From Muribaculaceae bacterium (GTDB lineage Bacteria; Bacteroidota; Bacteroidia; Bacteroidales; Muribaculaceae): DNA of 63,767 nt. The first letter of the stretch is position 1, and each line of letters begins with the position of its first letter. The DNA lies in assembly GCA_023667015.1 (NCBI GenBank), contig JAMPAX010000007.1, positions 1 through 63,767 of the forward strand. The letters are read 5' to 3'. The position numbers and the translations under genes are program-made. Positions 16,642 to 24,960 of the stretch are shown one piece after another. The notes under the pieces are model-generated. The model saw only the letters and a list, made by a program, of their open reading frames with translations. It made no database searches and was not told the origin of the DNA.

Positions 16642-17688
16642 ATGATCCCTTTATTCAGACGATATACCTGGCTATTATCTATTTTTGTCTCCTTAGTTTT
16701 GGTCTCTTGCTCCAAAAATGAGGTAAACATCGCTTTTAATCTCCCTCAACAGATTAATAATTCATATCGCTTGCTATGGCTCGCCTCTTCTAAGTCGCAG
16801 AGTTTCTACGGGGAGACTGTTGTTCCTGTACAAGCCGGTAAGGGTGCCGTCAAAATTCCTACACGCTTCCCTACTGTCGTATTTCTCTTCAATGGCTCTG
16901 ACCAATATCCGGTCTCTTTCTTCTGGGCTGAACGTGGCGATGATATATCTATCTCCGGCGATAATGCAGAACCTTCCTCTTGGTCTATCTCCGGCAATAA
17001 AATCAATGAGGAACTTACAGCCTGGCGACTGAAGAATAAGGATATCGTCTCTAAATGCCGCTACGAACCCGGCATCGCCAATGATGCTATTGCCAAGTAT
17101 ATACGCTCCCACACTGACTCCGAGGTATCTACGTTGCTACTCCTCTGTATGTTCTCACGCGAGGAGAATCCTGAGTTGTTCAACAATCTGTGGAAAGAAA
17201 TCGATCAGGACGCTAAGGATGAACGCCTGTTGGCAGCCGTGGCTCGCGGTGATTTCCTCGACTCCGAACTCAAGAAGGCCACAGCTCTGAAAAACGTCGT
17301 CCTGCACTCTTCCAAAGGGTACGACACTCTGCATATCAATAAGGCTAAAGCCTCTATTCTTTACTTCAGCGGCTTTGATAGCGAACAGTCTTCAGATATT
17401 GATACCCTCAAGGCACTCGCCAAGGCTTTTCCCGACAAGTCTAAGCGTGTGGTGGCCGATATTTTTCTGGAGCCGGACTCTACGGCGTGGCATAGACTGA
17501 TCGACCGCGATACCCTTCCTGACGTCTCCCGCTGTTGGGTGCCATTGTCTTATTCCGATCCTTTTATCACCGGTGTGGTAGTCAAAAGTCCACGATTTTT
17601 CATAGTAGCCGACAGTAAGGGTGGGCAAGTATATCGCGGCAGAGAGGCTTCCAAAGCCGCTGAGAAATTCCGCAAATTGATGAAATAA
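16642..17688 (+). CDS. Lipoprotein with DUF4369-like and degenerate thioredoxin-like domains
   Basis: A 348-residue protein. The ATG at 16642 is chosen because the in-frame ATG at 16564 lies inside the fabF terminator and upstream of the promoter; 16642 gives a clean lipoprotein signal (LVLVSC, Cys23). The residues after Cys (SKNE) do not look like a surface-export signal, so it is probably periplasmic. The N-terminal half (about 28-140) resembles the DUF4369 domain found ahead of thiol-disulphide proteins in Bacteroidetes. The C-terminal half (about 225-345) has a thioredoxin-like pattern (ILYFSGFDSEQSSDIDTLKA), but the CxxC position is occupied by FDSEQ, so redox activity is unlikely. Role unknown. 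comM follows 12 bases later. Confidence 0.7.
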   Translation: MIPLFRRYTWLLSIFVSLVLVSCSKNEVNIAFNLPQQINNSYRLLWLASSKSQSFYGETVVPVQAGKGAVKIPTRFPTVVFLFNGSDQYPVSFFWAERGDDISISGDNAEPSSWSISGNKINEELTAWRLKNKDIVSKCRYEPGIANDAIAKYIRSHTDSEVSTLLLLCMFSREENPELFNNLWKEIDQDAKDERLLAAVARGDFLDSELKKATALKNVVLHSSKGYDTLHINKAKASILYFSGFDSEQSSDIDTLKALAKAFPDKSKRVVADIFLEPDSTAWHRLIDRDTLPDVSRCWVPLSYSDPFITGVVVKSPRFFIVADSKGGQVYRGREASKAAEKFRKLMK

Positions 17689-17700
17689 TATAGTATTATA

Positions 17701-19296
17701 ATGCTCACAAAAGTATACTCCGCTGCTATTGCCGGTATTGAAGCTCATCTTGTCACCATTGAGACAGCTACGAGCCGTGGCGTGGGATTCAATATCGTAG
17801 GACTTGCCGACACCGCTGTCAAGGAAAGCTATCAGCGAATCTCTGAGGCTCTGAAGTCGAGTGGCAAGAGGGTGGGGTCTCATCGCACTATTATCAATCT
17901 CTCACCGGCAGACGTAAAGAAGGAGGGTGCGAGCTATGACCTTCCGATGGCTATCTGTCTGCTGACATCCTATAAGGATTTCGAGCTTCCTAATTCGGAG
18001 GAGTGGATGATACTCGGTGAGCTATCTCTGGATGGAAGTGTTCTTCCGGTTCGAGGAGCTCTTCCTTCGGCCGTCAAAGCGCGTGAACTGGGAATAAAGA
18101 ATCTGATAGTTCCGGCCGATAATGTGACAGAAGCTGCCGTGGTCAATAAGCTGAACGTCTATGGTGTGAAGTCACTCTCAGAGGCTGTAGACCTGCTGAA
18201 AGGGGAGTCGGATATACAGCCGATGCGTATAGACACACGCGCGCTGTTTGCTGCCGATGCAGAGAAATTCGACTTCGATTTCTCTGAAGTGCGTGGTCAG
18301 CAGAGTGTAAAGCGGGCTTTTGAGGTGGCATGTGCCGGCGGCCATAATATCCTGATGGTTGGTCCTCCGGGAGCCGGAAAGTCTATGATGGCTAAGCGTC
18401 TCCCCTCTATTCTTCCTCCATTAGGGATGGGTGAGGCGTTAGAGACTACCAAAATCCATTCTGTTGCCGGTAAGCTCACCAAGGGGTCTATGTTGATGAC
18501 CCGTCGCCCTTTCCGCACACCACATCATACTGTGTCGCCCGTAGCTCTTGTGGGTGGCGGTGCCAGCCCTATGCCGGGAGAAATATCCTTAGCCCACAAT
18601 GGAGTACTCTTTCTGGATGAGTTTCCGGAGTTTCCGCGTCAGGTTTTGGAGGTGCTTCGTCAGCCGATAGAAGACCGGGTTATCACCGTCTCTCGCGCCA
18701 AGTATACCGTAGATTATCCTGCATCTTTCATGCTCGTAGCCTCGATGAATCCCTGTCCATGCGGCTATTATGGGCATCCTACGCGACCGTGTACCTGCGC
18801 CGCCGGTGCTGTGGCCCGATATATGAACCGTATTTCCGGCCCTTTGCTCGATAGAATAGATATTCAAGTAGAGATAGAGCCGGTAAGTTTCGATGATATG
18901 GCAGATACTACTCCTGCTGAGAGTAGCGTAGATATTCGTCGACGGGTGATGGCCTCGAGAATGATTCAGGAGGCCCGCTTTGCATCCCACAGTGGAGTAT
19001 ACTGCAACGCACAGATGGGATCGCGACTATTGCGAGAATATGCGTGGCCCGATGAGCAGGGCCTCGACCAGCTGAGAGACAGAATGACCAGGCTGAATAT
19101 GTCGGCACGCGCCTTCGACAGGATTCTGAGGGTAGCGCGCACTATAGCCGACCTCGATAGCGCTTCGGAAAGCAACTACGAGCTGACAGCTGAACAGGCA
19201 CGCGAGCTAGCCGCAAGACCCGTCCTGAAACACCACATCTCCGAAGCAATAGGCTACCGCAATCTCGACCGCGCCACCTACGGCCACACCTTCTGA
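17701..19296 (+). CDS. comM: YifB/ComM family Mg-chelatase-like AAA+ ATPase
   Basis: A 531-residue ATPase of the YifB/ComM family. The N-terminal ChlI-type domain (about 1-170) precedes the AAA+ core: Walker A GPPGAGKS near residue 220, Walker B GVLFLDEFPEF near 300, and a Cys cluster CPCGYYGHPTRPC in the zinc-binding insert; a C-terminal Mg-chelatase domain ends the protein. In naturally competent bacteria ComM is a helicase that helps branch migration of incoming DNA; its job in Bacteroidales is not settled. It shares a transcript with the lipoprotein gene upstream. A decamer repeat array begins 20 bases after the stop. Confidence 0.9.
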   Translation: MLTKVYSAAIAGIEAHLVTIETATSRGVGFNIVGLADTAVKESYQRISEALKSSGKRVGSHRTIINLSPADVKKEGASYDLPMAICLLTSYKDFELPNSEEWMILGELSLDGSVLPVRGALPSAVKARELGIKNLIVPADNVTEAAVVNKLNVYGVKSLSEAVDLLKGESDIQPMRIDTRALFAADAEKFDFDFSEVRGQQSVKRAFEVACAGGHNILMVGPPGAGKSMMAKRLPSILPPLGMGEALETTKIHSVAGKLTKGSMLMTRRPFRTPHHTVSPVALVGGGASPMPGEISLAHNGVLFLDEFPEFPRQVLEVLRQPIEDRVITVSRAKYTVDYPASFMLVASMNPCPCGYYGHPTRPCTCAAGAVARYMNRISGPLLDRIDIQVEIEPVSFDDMADTTPAESSVDIRRRVMASRMIQEARFASHSGVYCNAQMGSRLLREYAWPDEQGLDQLRDRMTRLNMSARAFDRILRVARTIADLDSASESNYELTAEQARELAARPVLKHHISEAIGYRNLDRATYGHTF

Positions 19297-19315
19297 GTGG
19301 AGGAGTGGAAGAGTT

Positions 19316-19395
19316 GATACAACAGGTTTCATCCTGATGCATCATGATGAAACAAGATGCAACAGGATGCAATAGGATGCATTCTGATGCAACCT
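19316..19395 (+). repeat. Decamer repeat array A (8 units)
   Basis: Eight 10-bp units in unbroken register, most beginning GATGC (consensus near GATGCAACAK). The array fills the gap between comM and the convergent 128-residue gene and touches that gene's stop codon. Same family as arrays at 19808, 24193, 33519, 37699 and 41038. Confidence 0.85.
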
Positions 19396-19781
19396 TAAGG
19401 AGTGAGAGACCGCTTAGTAACTACTGAGGGGTCTACTTCTGAGGGATCGAAGAAGGAATTGACCTTTCTTACTGCCTCCATCTGCTCTACCTCTCCTGCA
19501 AGTTCTTTCTCTATCAAGGATATTTCTTCATCGTTGAGTTCCGGAAGATCCGCATATTGATCTCTGTGCTCCCAGCTTATCTCCTCAACCCTCGGAGTGA
19601 AGAAATAAGCCAACGGCTCATCCGGGAACCTCTTCTTAAGATAATCCTTCACGACAGCCTCAATATCCTCAATAGGCTTCTTCTCAATACTGCGTTCTGC
19701 ACCCTCAGGGGTAGCTGTCTCCAATCGATACTTGCGAGAGTCGCTAAAACTAATAATATACAATTTCTTAATGTCTTCCAT
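19395..19781 (-). CDS. Hypothetical acidic 128-residue protein
   Basis: I do not recognise this protein. It has no signal peptide or membrane segment. It starts with a possible small beta unit (KKLYIISFSDSRKYRLE), followed by charged helices rich in Glu (EEISLIEKELAGEVEQMEAVRK), so it is likely cytoplasmic. The start codon at 19781 follows an AT-rich gap. It is flanked on both sides by decamer repeat arrays, which leaves it as an isolated single-gene cassette between comM and the LD-carboxypeptidase gene. Confidence 0.65.
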   Translation of the reverse strand: MEDIKKLYIISFSDSRKYRLETATPEGAERSIEKKPIEDIEAVVKDYLKKRFPDEPLAYFFTPRVEEISWEHRDQYADLPELNDEEISLIEKELAGEVEQMEAVRKVNSFFDPSEVDPSVVTKRSLTP

Positions 19782-19807
19782 AGCAATGTGTGTTTAAAAG
19801 TTGATTT

Positions 19808-19877
19808 GATAAATCCTGTTGAATCCTGTAGCAACCTGATAAATCATGATGCAACCTGAAGAATCCTGATAAATCTT
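19808..19877 (+). repeat. Decamer repeat array B (7 units)
   Basis: Seven 10-bp units in exact register, alternating forms like GATAAATCCT and GATGCAACCT. It lies between the start of the 128-residue gene and the 3' end of the LD-carboxypeptidase gene. Confidence 0.85.
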
Positions 19878-19899
19878 GAGGGTCGGGGAGGAGCTTCTA

Positions 19900-20838
19900 C
19901 TACTTATACTCCAGCACTACTTTCTTGGATTCTACCTTCAGCTTAGCCTCGGCGCCGATTATAATCGGCATATTGGCATCGCCGTGACCCACCGGGAATC
20001 CAAATGCTGTAGGGATAGTCACTCCCATGGTTTTCAACCTTGCTGATATCATATCCTCCATGGTCTTATAGTTAAGATCCTCTACATAGCCGGAGAATTC
20101 ACCTACTATGAGTCCCTGACATTTCGTCAATGCACCGGTCATGTACAGACGGGTGAGTATCCTGTCTACCTCATAGATATTCTCGCCGGTGTCTTCAATG
20201 AAATAGATGTAGTCATCGGCATCTTTCACATTGAAAGGATCCCACCGGGTGGCTGCCAAGCCGTTGAGTACTGCTAAATTACCACCAATGATTCTTCCCG
20301 ATCCTTTTCCTTCAATATTAAGAGGAGAGGGATCTACCGAAATCTTGTAGTCTCCCTCATTGCCGGCAAGAATATTGAACTCCTCTTGAGTGTAGAGATC
20401 GTTACCCTTGGTTGTGATATGCTTGGCCATGGGACCGTGGAGCGACATGACATTTGCCTTAGCCCACGCTGCCAGAAATGCGGAGATATCGGAAAATCCT
20501 ACTATCCACTTGGCATTCTCACGAATCAGGTCGGAATCCACCGATGGCAACAATTGTTGCACTCCATATCCACCACGACAACAGAAGATACATTTCACGT
20601 TAGGATTGGTCAAAGCCATATTGAAGTCCGCAAGACGGTCGGCCAGCGATGCAGAGAATGAACCTGACGACTCACCATTAGCTCGCGGCATAACCATAGG
20701 ACGGTAGCCAAGTTTTTCGATGAAAGCTCCCGCCCCTTCTACGTATTCCGGTTTTACCTTGGTGGCCGGAGATATCAGCGCCACAGTATCGCCCGGCTGA
20801 AGTGCCGCCGGACGTATCCATTTATTCTTCCCAAACAT
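19900..20838 (-). CDS. Muramoyltetrapeptide LD-carboxypeptidase, family S66
   Basis: A 312-residue serine peptidase that removes the terminal D-Ala from murein tetrapeptides, or a close relative. Family features: GDTVALISPA at the N-terminus, CRGGYGVQQLL, GFSDISAF with the nucleophile Ser, FIEDTGENIYEVDR with the catalytic Glu, and FPVGHGDANMPI with the His. No signal peptide, so it acts in the cytoplasm on recycled peptides. Monocistronic in appearance; array B lies at its 3' end. Confidence 0.88.
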   Translation of the reverse strand: MFGKNKWIRPAALQPGDTVALISPATKVKPEYVEGAGAFIEKLGYRPMVMPRANGESSGSFSASLADRLADFNMALTNPNVKCIFCCRGGYGVQQLLPSVDSDLIRENAKWIVGFSDISAFLAAWAKANVMSLHGPMAKHITTKGNDLYTQEEFNILAGNEGDYKISVDPSPLNIEGKGSGRIIGGNLAVLNGLAATRWDPFNVKDADDYIYFIEDTGENIYEVDRILTRLYMTGALTKCQGLIVGEFSGYVEDLNYKTMEDMISARLKTMGVTIPTAFGFPVGHGDANMPIIIGAEAKLKVESKKVVLEYK

Positions 20839-20894
20839 AGTAATTTCTTTTTAATGTCACTACCTTATAAACCACTATAAACCCTAAAGGGTTT

Positions 20895-20956
20895 AAGTAG
20901 CTGTTCAATTTAATAACCGCGCATAAAGTTTAAATTTAAATCGACCATCTACTTAT
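20895..20956. repeat. Dispersed AAGTAG...CTACTT repeat, copy 2
   Basis: The reverse complement of the element at 237-272, opened by about 24 bases in the middle. It lies between the LD-carboxypeptidase start and the 3' end of the radical SAM gene. Confidence 0.7.
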
Positions 20957-20970
20957 AGTTTTTGGTAGAA

Positions 20971-20991
20971 AGTTTATAGTTTAAAGTTTAG
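20971..20991 (+). repeat. Heptamer tandem repeat (AGTTTAT-like)
   Basis: Three 7-bp units beginning AGTTTA directly after repeat copy 2, in the gap 3' of the radical SAM gene. Confidence 0.55.
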
Positions 20992-21024
20992 AGATAGAGA
21001 TTCTCAACTCTCAATTCTAAAATT

Positions 21025-21810
21025 TCAATTTACTTGAACTTTTATTCCGGCTTCTCGGATATTTTCTGCTATGACTTCGAGTTCTTCGCGATCTACTTTT
21101 TGTAGGCGCTCTTCGGGGGTGGAACGATCAAGACTATAAATCATTACCTCCCTGGGTTGTATGCGCTTGTAGGCTTCTATCAGCGCTGCAATCTCCTCGG
21201 GAGTTGTGTTGTCTATCTTCTTGCCGCAATGCTCCCCGCGTAGTATCATTGTCTGGATAATTCCGGTATGACGGAACTGCTGCAGTCCCTCTACCACCTT
21301 CTCTACTGTGAATTCTTTTGAGGCCGGCCGGTCTATAGAGCGCATGGTTGGCTCAATGGCTGAGTCAAGTTTCAATATATTGTTGTCTACTTTCTTCAGA
21401 GCTTCTGCCACCTCAGGAGTGAAAATCCTCGTAGAGTTGGTCAATACTGATACCTTCGCTTCCGGAAAGTACTTGTCGCGAGCTCGCAAGGTTATATCTA
21501 TAATCTTCGGAAAATCAGGATGAAGCGTCGGCTCTCCATTACCACTGAAAGTAATGACATCCAAGCTCTCACCCTTTTCTTTCATATCATGAAGCTTACT
21601 CTGCAGGTCATGCTCTACCTGCTCCACTGTCGGCAAACCTGAAGAGCCCTTACCTTGGGCATTAAACCCGGCTTCACAGTAAAGGCAGTCGAAGGAACAC
21701 ACCTTGCCATCATTAGGCATAAGGTTAACACCCAAAGACACACCCAATCGGCGACTATGTATAGGACCGAAAATAGTAGAATGGAACAAAACAGTCTGAT
21801 CTTTTCCCAT
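21025..21810 (-). CDS. Radical SAM protein
   Basis: A 261-residue enzyme. The start at 21810 is preferred; the longer frame to 21843 adds a hydrophobic stretch (MIHTSTIFIII) not expected for this family. The iron-sulphur motif is Cys38, Cys42 and Cys45 (CSFDCLYCEAG), preceded by the GPIHSRRLGVSLGVN signature and followed by TFSGNGEPTLHPDF, the SAM-binding part. This is the COG0731-like group; the substrate is not known for most members. Likely monocistronic. A 770-bp gene-free region lies upstream. Confidence 0.85.
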   Translation of the reverse strand: MGKDQTVLFHSTIFGPIHSRRLGVSLGVNLMPNDGKVCSFDCLYCEAGFNAQGKGSSGLPTVEQVEHDLQSKLHDMKEKGESLDVITFSGNGEPTLHPDFPKIIDITLRARDKYFPEAKVSVLTNSTRIFTPEVAEALKKVDNNILKLDSAIEPTMRSIDRPASKEFTVEKVVEGLQQFRHTGIIQTMILRGEHCGKKIDNTTPEEIAALIEAYKRIQPREVMIYSLDRSTPEERLQKVDREELEVIAENIREAGIKVQVN

Positions 21811-21850
21811 AATAATAATAAATATTGTCGAGGTGTGTATCATTAATCAT

Positions 21851-21928
21851 AACGTAGGGACGCACGCTTCATGCGTCCTTTACAATATGCAGTTTAATGT
21901 GGAAGCACGAGCTGTGCGTCCCTACGTT
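21851..21928. repeat. REP-like inverted repeat (AACGTAGGGACGCAC)
   Basis: A perfect 15-bp inverted repeat (21851-21865 with 21914-21928) encloses two smaller hairpins made of GGACGCA/TGCGTCC. Part of its outer edge (CCCTACGTTCTATTG, 21920-21934) recurs with one change at 31316-31330. Short palindromes containing GTAGGGACGCAC are, to my knowledge, scattered in many Bacteroidetes genomes. Confidence 0.75.
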
Positions 21929-22107
21929 CTATTGAAAATACAATTTATGATACACCCTCACTTCAAAAAACTAAATATGCTCAAAATCTTAATAAATCTT
22001 GCATTTGAAAAAAGGTTTAAATCACTTCTATGCAAAAATAAGTGTTTTCGGAGAATTTTCCAATTTAATCATTCCTTTACCAACATTCATCATCCGGCAA
22101 CATACCC

Positions 22108-22504
22108 TGTCAATAACCTGTCAATAACCACGCTTTTCCCTGTCAAAAACTTGTTGGAAACATATCAATATCATGTTGGAATCTTTTTAACATTTATCTT
22201 GCATTTTTAATAACAGATGCTGAGAGCGTCTTTTTTCATCTTCACTCTCATGATGGTTATTTTTCTATTGAAAGTTGTCAACACCGGTTGCATACACTTT
22301 TCATCAGGTTTTCATCCGCTCATTACATATTTTTTACTAAATTTGCGCTGTCTTCACGAAGGTGTTGACAAACGCAACAATCTATAGATACCCAACAAAA
22401 TGGCATGTCTATAACCTGTAAAAAAACTATTGATAAATTTCTCTACAAGTAATATAACTTAATATGCAATAGGGTTAGAGGAAAAGTTATTTGAGTTTTC
22501 AACA
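22108..22504. other. Cluster of DnaA-box-like 9-mers (possible origin or regulatory zone)
   Basis: Eight words fit TTnTnnACA on one strand or the other: 22108-22116, 22119-22127 (11 bases apart), 22141-22149, 22184-22192, 22275-22283, 22363-22371, 22417-22425 and 22496-22504. None is the perfect TTATCCACA. About one match is expected by chance in a gap of this size and composition (rough estimate). No dnaA gene is near, and gene directions in the window converge on this area rather than diverge from it, which argues against an origin. Confidence 0.25.
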
Positions 22505-22576
22505 GGATTTATTGTTGTTGTTTATATTTATTTTTAATTTTTTAATTTTTGATTTTAGAATAAATAATAAATAAAA

Positions 22577-23551
22577 ATGAAAAACTCTGTCGGCAACTCT
22601 CGCCCCGATTGTGGCGACAAGATGGATGCGGATTTCTTGAAGGGTGAGATAGCACGTTTGAAAAAGGAGAAAAACGCGCTTATCATGGCCCACTATTATC
22701 AGCGCGACGAAATCCAGGAAATAGCAGATTTCATTGGAGACTCGTTGGCTCTGGCTCGTCAGGCTTCAAAGACCGACGCTGACATTATAGTAATGTGTGG
22801 TGTCCATTTCATGGCACAGACGGCAAAGATTCTTTGTCCCGATAAGATTGTACTCATTCCCGACCCTGCCGCCGGATGTTCTCTTGCCGATAGCTGCGAC
22901 CCTGAAGAGTTCAGAAAGTTCGTGGAGGCTCATCCTGATCATACCGTGGTGAGCTATGTTAACACCACTGCTGAGGTGAAGGCTCTCACCGATATTGTGG
23001 TGACCTCCGGCAATGCCCGCAACATTATCGATGCACTACCAGCCGATGAGAAGATAATTTTCGGTCCGGACCATAATCTCGGAGAATATATAAATAGTGT
23101 GTGCGGAAGAAATATGTTGTTATGGAACGGTGCTTGCCATGTCCACGACAGATTCTCACTGCAACGTATCCTGGATATGAAGAAAGATCATCCGGGAGCA
23201 AAGATTCTTGTACATCCCGAATGCAAACGTCCTCTACAGCTCGTAGCTGACAAGGTAGGATCTACAGCTGCTCTGTTGGACTTCGCTCGCAATGATGAGG
23301 CTACGGAGTTTATAGTAGTGACGGAGAGTGGCATACTCTTCGAGATGCGTCGCAGCTGTCCGGAGAAGACCTTCCTCGCCGCACCGGCGGAGGATACCGA
23401 ATGTCAGTGCAACGAATGCGACTACATGAAGCTGAACACCCTGAAGAAGGTCTACGATTGTTTGCTCAACGAGAGTCCGAGTGTAGATGTAGACCCCGAA
23501 TTAGCGGCTAAAGCCATACGTCCCATCGAGCGAATGCTGGCAATGTCGTAG
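22577..23551 (+). CDS. nadA: Quinolinate synthase
   Basis: A 324-residue iron-sulphur enzyme that condenses iminoaspartate with dihydroxyacetone phosphate to quinolinate in NAD synthesis. Seen: AHYYQRDEIQEIADFIGDS, the cluster ligands Cys74 (VMCGVHFM), Cys176 (NSVCGRN) and a C-terminal Cys (276, 278 or 281 in the CQCNECDYM group, most likely 281), and HPECKRPL. Length matches the family. nadB and nadC are not in the window. The RNA methyltransferase gene starts 7 bases after the stop, so the two are probably co-transcribed. Confidence 0.95.
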   Translation: MKNSVGNSRPDCGDKMDADFLKGEIARLKKEKNALIMAHYYQRDEIQEIADFIGDSLALARQASKTDADIIVMCGVHFMAQTAKILCPDKIVLIPDPAAGCSLADSCDPEEFRKFVEAHPDHTVVSYVNTTAEVKALTDIVVTSGNARNIIDALPADEKIIFGPDHNLGEYINSVCGRNMLLWNGACHVHDRFSLQRILDMKKDHPGAKILVHPECKRPLQLVADKVGSTAALLDFARNDEATEFIVVTESGILFEMRRSCPEKTFLAAPAEDTECQCNECDYMKLNTLKKVYDCLLNESPSVDVDPELAAKAIRPIERMLAMS

Positions 23552-23558
23552 AAGAATT

Positions 23559-24098
23559 GTGGGAAAGAAGAAGAATATTATTGAGCTTACCAATACTGAT
23601 ATTGACGGCTATCGCAATATGGCAAAGTTGCCGTTGAAGGTATTGGCCGACAATGTGCGCTCTATGCAAAATGTGGGGGCATTTTTCCGCACCGGCGATG
23701 CTTTTCTCATAGATGAGCTAATCTTGGGAGGTATCAGTGGAGTGCCTCCCCACCCGCAGATTACTAAGAGTGCTCTGGGGGCTGAAGAGTCGGTGGCATG
23801 GCGTCATGTTGAGGACTCGCTGGAGGAGTGTCAACGCTTGAAGAGTGAGGGATGGAAGATATGTGTGCTCGAGCAGACCCACGGCAGCATACCTTTAGAG
23901 GAATTCCAATTGCAGGACTCAGAGCGATATGTACTGGTGGTGGGCAACGAAGTGGAGGGTGTAGACCAGCGAATAGTAGACCTCGCTGACGTAGCCGTAG
24001 AAATACCGATGCACGGCATCAAGCACTCACTAAATGTCAGCGTTAGCGGCGGCATAGCCCTCTGGGAATTCTATAAAAAAATAAAAAATAAAAAATAA
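23559..24098 (+). CDS. TrmH/SpoU family RNA 2'-O-methyltransferase
   Basis: A 179-residue SPOUT methyltransferase that transfers a methyl group from SAM to a ribose 2'-OH in tRNA or rRNA. Motif 1 lies at NVGAFFRTGDAF, motif 2 at VGNEVEGVDQ, and the knot-forming motif 3 at IPMHGIKHSLNVSVSGG. The start used is GTG 23559, 7 bases after nadA; an internal ATG at residue 22 (MAKLPLKVLADN) is an alternative. It lacks an extra N-terminal substrate domain, so it is the short TrmH form. The target nucleotide is not deducible. Confidence 0.85.
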   Translation: MGKKKNIIELTNTDIDGYRNMAKLPLKVLADNVRSMQNVGAFFRTGDAFLIDELILGGISGVPPHPQITKSALGAEESVAWRHVEDSLEECQRLKSEGWKICVLEQTHGSIPLEEFQLQDSERYVLVVGNEVEGVDQRIVDLADVAVEIPMHGIKHSLNVSVSGGIALWEFYKKIKNKK

Positions 24099-24133
24099 AA
24101 AATAAAAGGGAGCTCCACCAACCCCAAAAGCAA

Positions 24134-24179
24134 CGAAGCCCCCCACCTACCCTCCCAACAAGGGGAGGAAGTCAGAGAC
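24134..24179 (-). repeat. Dispersed GTCTCTG...CTTCG hairpin repeat, copy 1
   Basis: Read on the minus strand it runs GTCTCTG, a CCTCCCC/GGGAGG hairpin, then GGGGCTTCG. The same layout occurs at 28401-28446 and 41293-41344; a stronger hairpin of the same words is at 48824-48874. Confidence 0.6.
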
Positions 24180-24192
24180 AAGGAAAATTATA

Positions 24193-24242
24193 GAAGCAAC
24201 AAGATGCAACAGAATCCATCATGATCCATCATGTAGCATCAA
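24193..24242 (+). repeat. Decamer repeat array C (5 units), followed by CAACTAT heptamers
   Basis: Five 10-bp units in register (forms such as GATGCAACAG and GATCCATCAT), then two exact CAACTAT heptamers and a partial third (24240-24260). It lies between the convergent trmH-type gene and frr. Confidence 0.75.
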
Positions 24243-24258
24243 CTATCAACTATCAACA

Positions 24259-24289
24259 AAAAAGTTTCGGTTAAAAACCGAAACTTTTT
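24259..24289. terminator. Bidirectional terminator between the methyltransferase gene and frr
   Basis: AAAAAGTTTCGGTT pairs with AACCGAAACTTTTT around an AAA loop. The A and T tracts allow termination in both directions for the convergent genes. Confidence 0.85.
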
Positions 24290-24847
24290 CTACACTGTCA
24301 GAATTTCTTTCTCTTTTTCTGCGAAGATGGAGTCTATTTTCTTCATGTATTTGTCATGAATCTTCTGGACTTCATTTTCGGCGTCTTTCTCAGCGTCTTC
24401 GCTCAGACCATTTTTGATCTCTTTCTTGAGACCGTCGATGGCATCGCGACGTGCGTTTCTTACCGATACTTTGGCATTCTCAGACTCTCCCTTGCATTGC
24501 TTGACGAGCTGCTTACGGCGATCTTCTGTCAAGGGGGGAATGCAGATGCGAATTACCTCACCGTTATTTTCGGGTGTTACACCAAGTTCGGAGTTGATGA
24601 TAGCTTTTTCAATCTCTTTGAACATTGATTTCTCCCAAGGGGTGATGGCGATGGTGCGTGCGTCGGGAACACTGACGTTAGCTACATTAGAGATGGGGGA
24701 GCTTGTGCCATAGTAGTCTACACGGATGCCATCGAGCAGTCGAGCTGAGGCTTTTCCGGCGCGGATATGCGACAGGGTGTCGTCGAGGTATTCCACTGCT
24801 AACTGCATGGAATCTTCCGCATTCTGAAGATATTCTTTTACTTCCAT
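24290..24847 (-). CDS. frr: Ribosome recycling factor
   Basis: A 185-residue factor that, with EF-G, releases ribosomes from mRNA after termination. The family signature [15 protein letters not shown] and [11 protein letters not shown] are clear and the length is standard. pyrH lies upstream on the same strand, the conserved pyrH-frr order, though the 113-base gap has an inverted repeat. Confidence 0.96.
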   Translation of the reverse strand: MEVKEYLQNAEDSMQLAVEYLDDTLSHIRAGKASARLLDGIRVDYYGTSSPISNVANVSVPDARTIAITPWEKSMFKEIEKAIINSELGVTPENNGEVIRICIPPLTEDRRKQLVKQCKGESENAKVSVRNARRDAIDGLKKEIKNGLSEDAEKDAENEVQKIHDKYMKKIDSIFAEKEKEILTV

Positions 24848-24867
24848 ATAATTTTTTTTAATTTAAA

Positions 24868-24903
24868 GAGCTTAAGTAATTTAAGGAGCTTAAGTAATTT
24901 AAG
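24868..24903. repeat. Tandem 18-bp repeat
   Basis: Two exact copies of GAGCTTAAGTAATTTAAG between frr and pyrH, followed by CATCAACTCATCAACT words. Each unit contains the palindromes CTTAAG and AATT. Confidence 0.85.
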
Positions 24904-24931
24904 AGCATCAACTCATCAACTCATAAACACC

Positions 24932-24960
24932 AATCTCTAAATTTGAAAAATTTAGAGATT
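24932..24960. terminator. Inverted repeat after pyrH
   Basis: A perfect 13-bp AT-rich stem (AATCTCTAAATTT) with a 3-base loop that starts right after the pyrH stop codon. It could reduce transcription from pyrH into frr; there is no T run on the minus strand. Confidence 0.5.

Larger units (their letters stand above)
21811..22576. other. Large AT-rich gap between divergent genes
   Basis: No coding signal on either strand. It contains a REP-like inverted repeat (21851-21928), a cluster of eight 9-base words of form TTnTnnACA (22108-22504) and the leader of nadA. It is the longest gap in the window. Confidence 0.75.

Noticed and set aside
19316..19877. CRISPR array at the decamer repeats
   Set aside because: Units are 10 bp without spacers, sequences are degenerate, and no cas genes are present.
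21833..22210. 125-residue frame in the large gap
   Set aside because: Crosses the REP-like repeat and has no coding composition.
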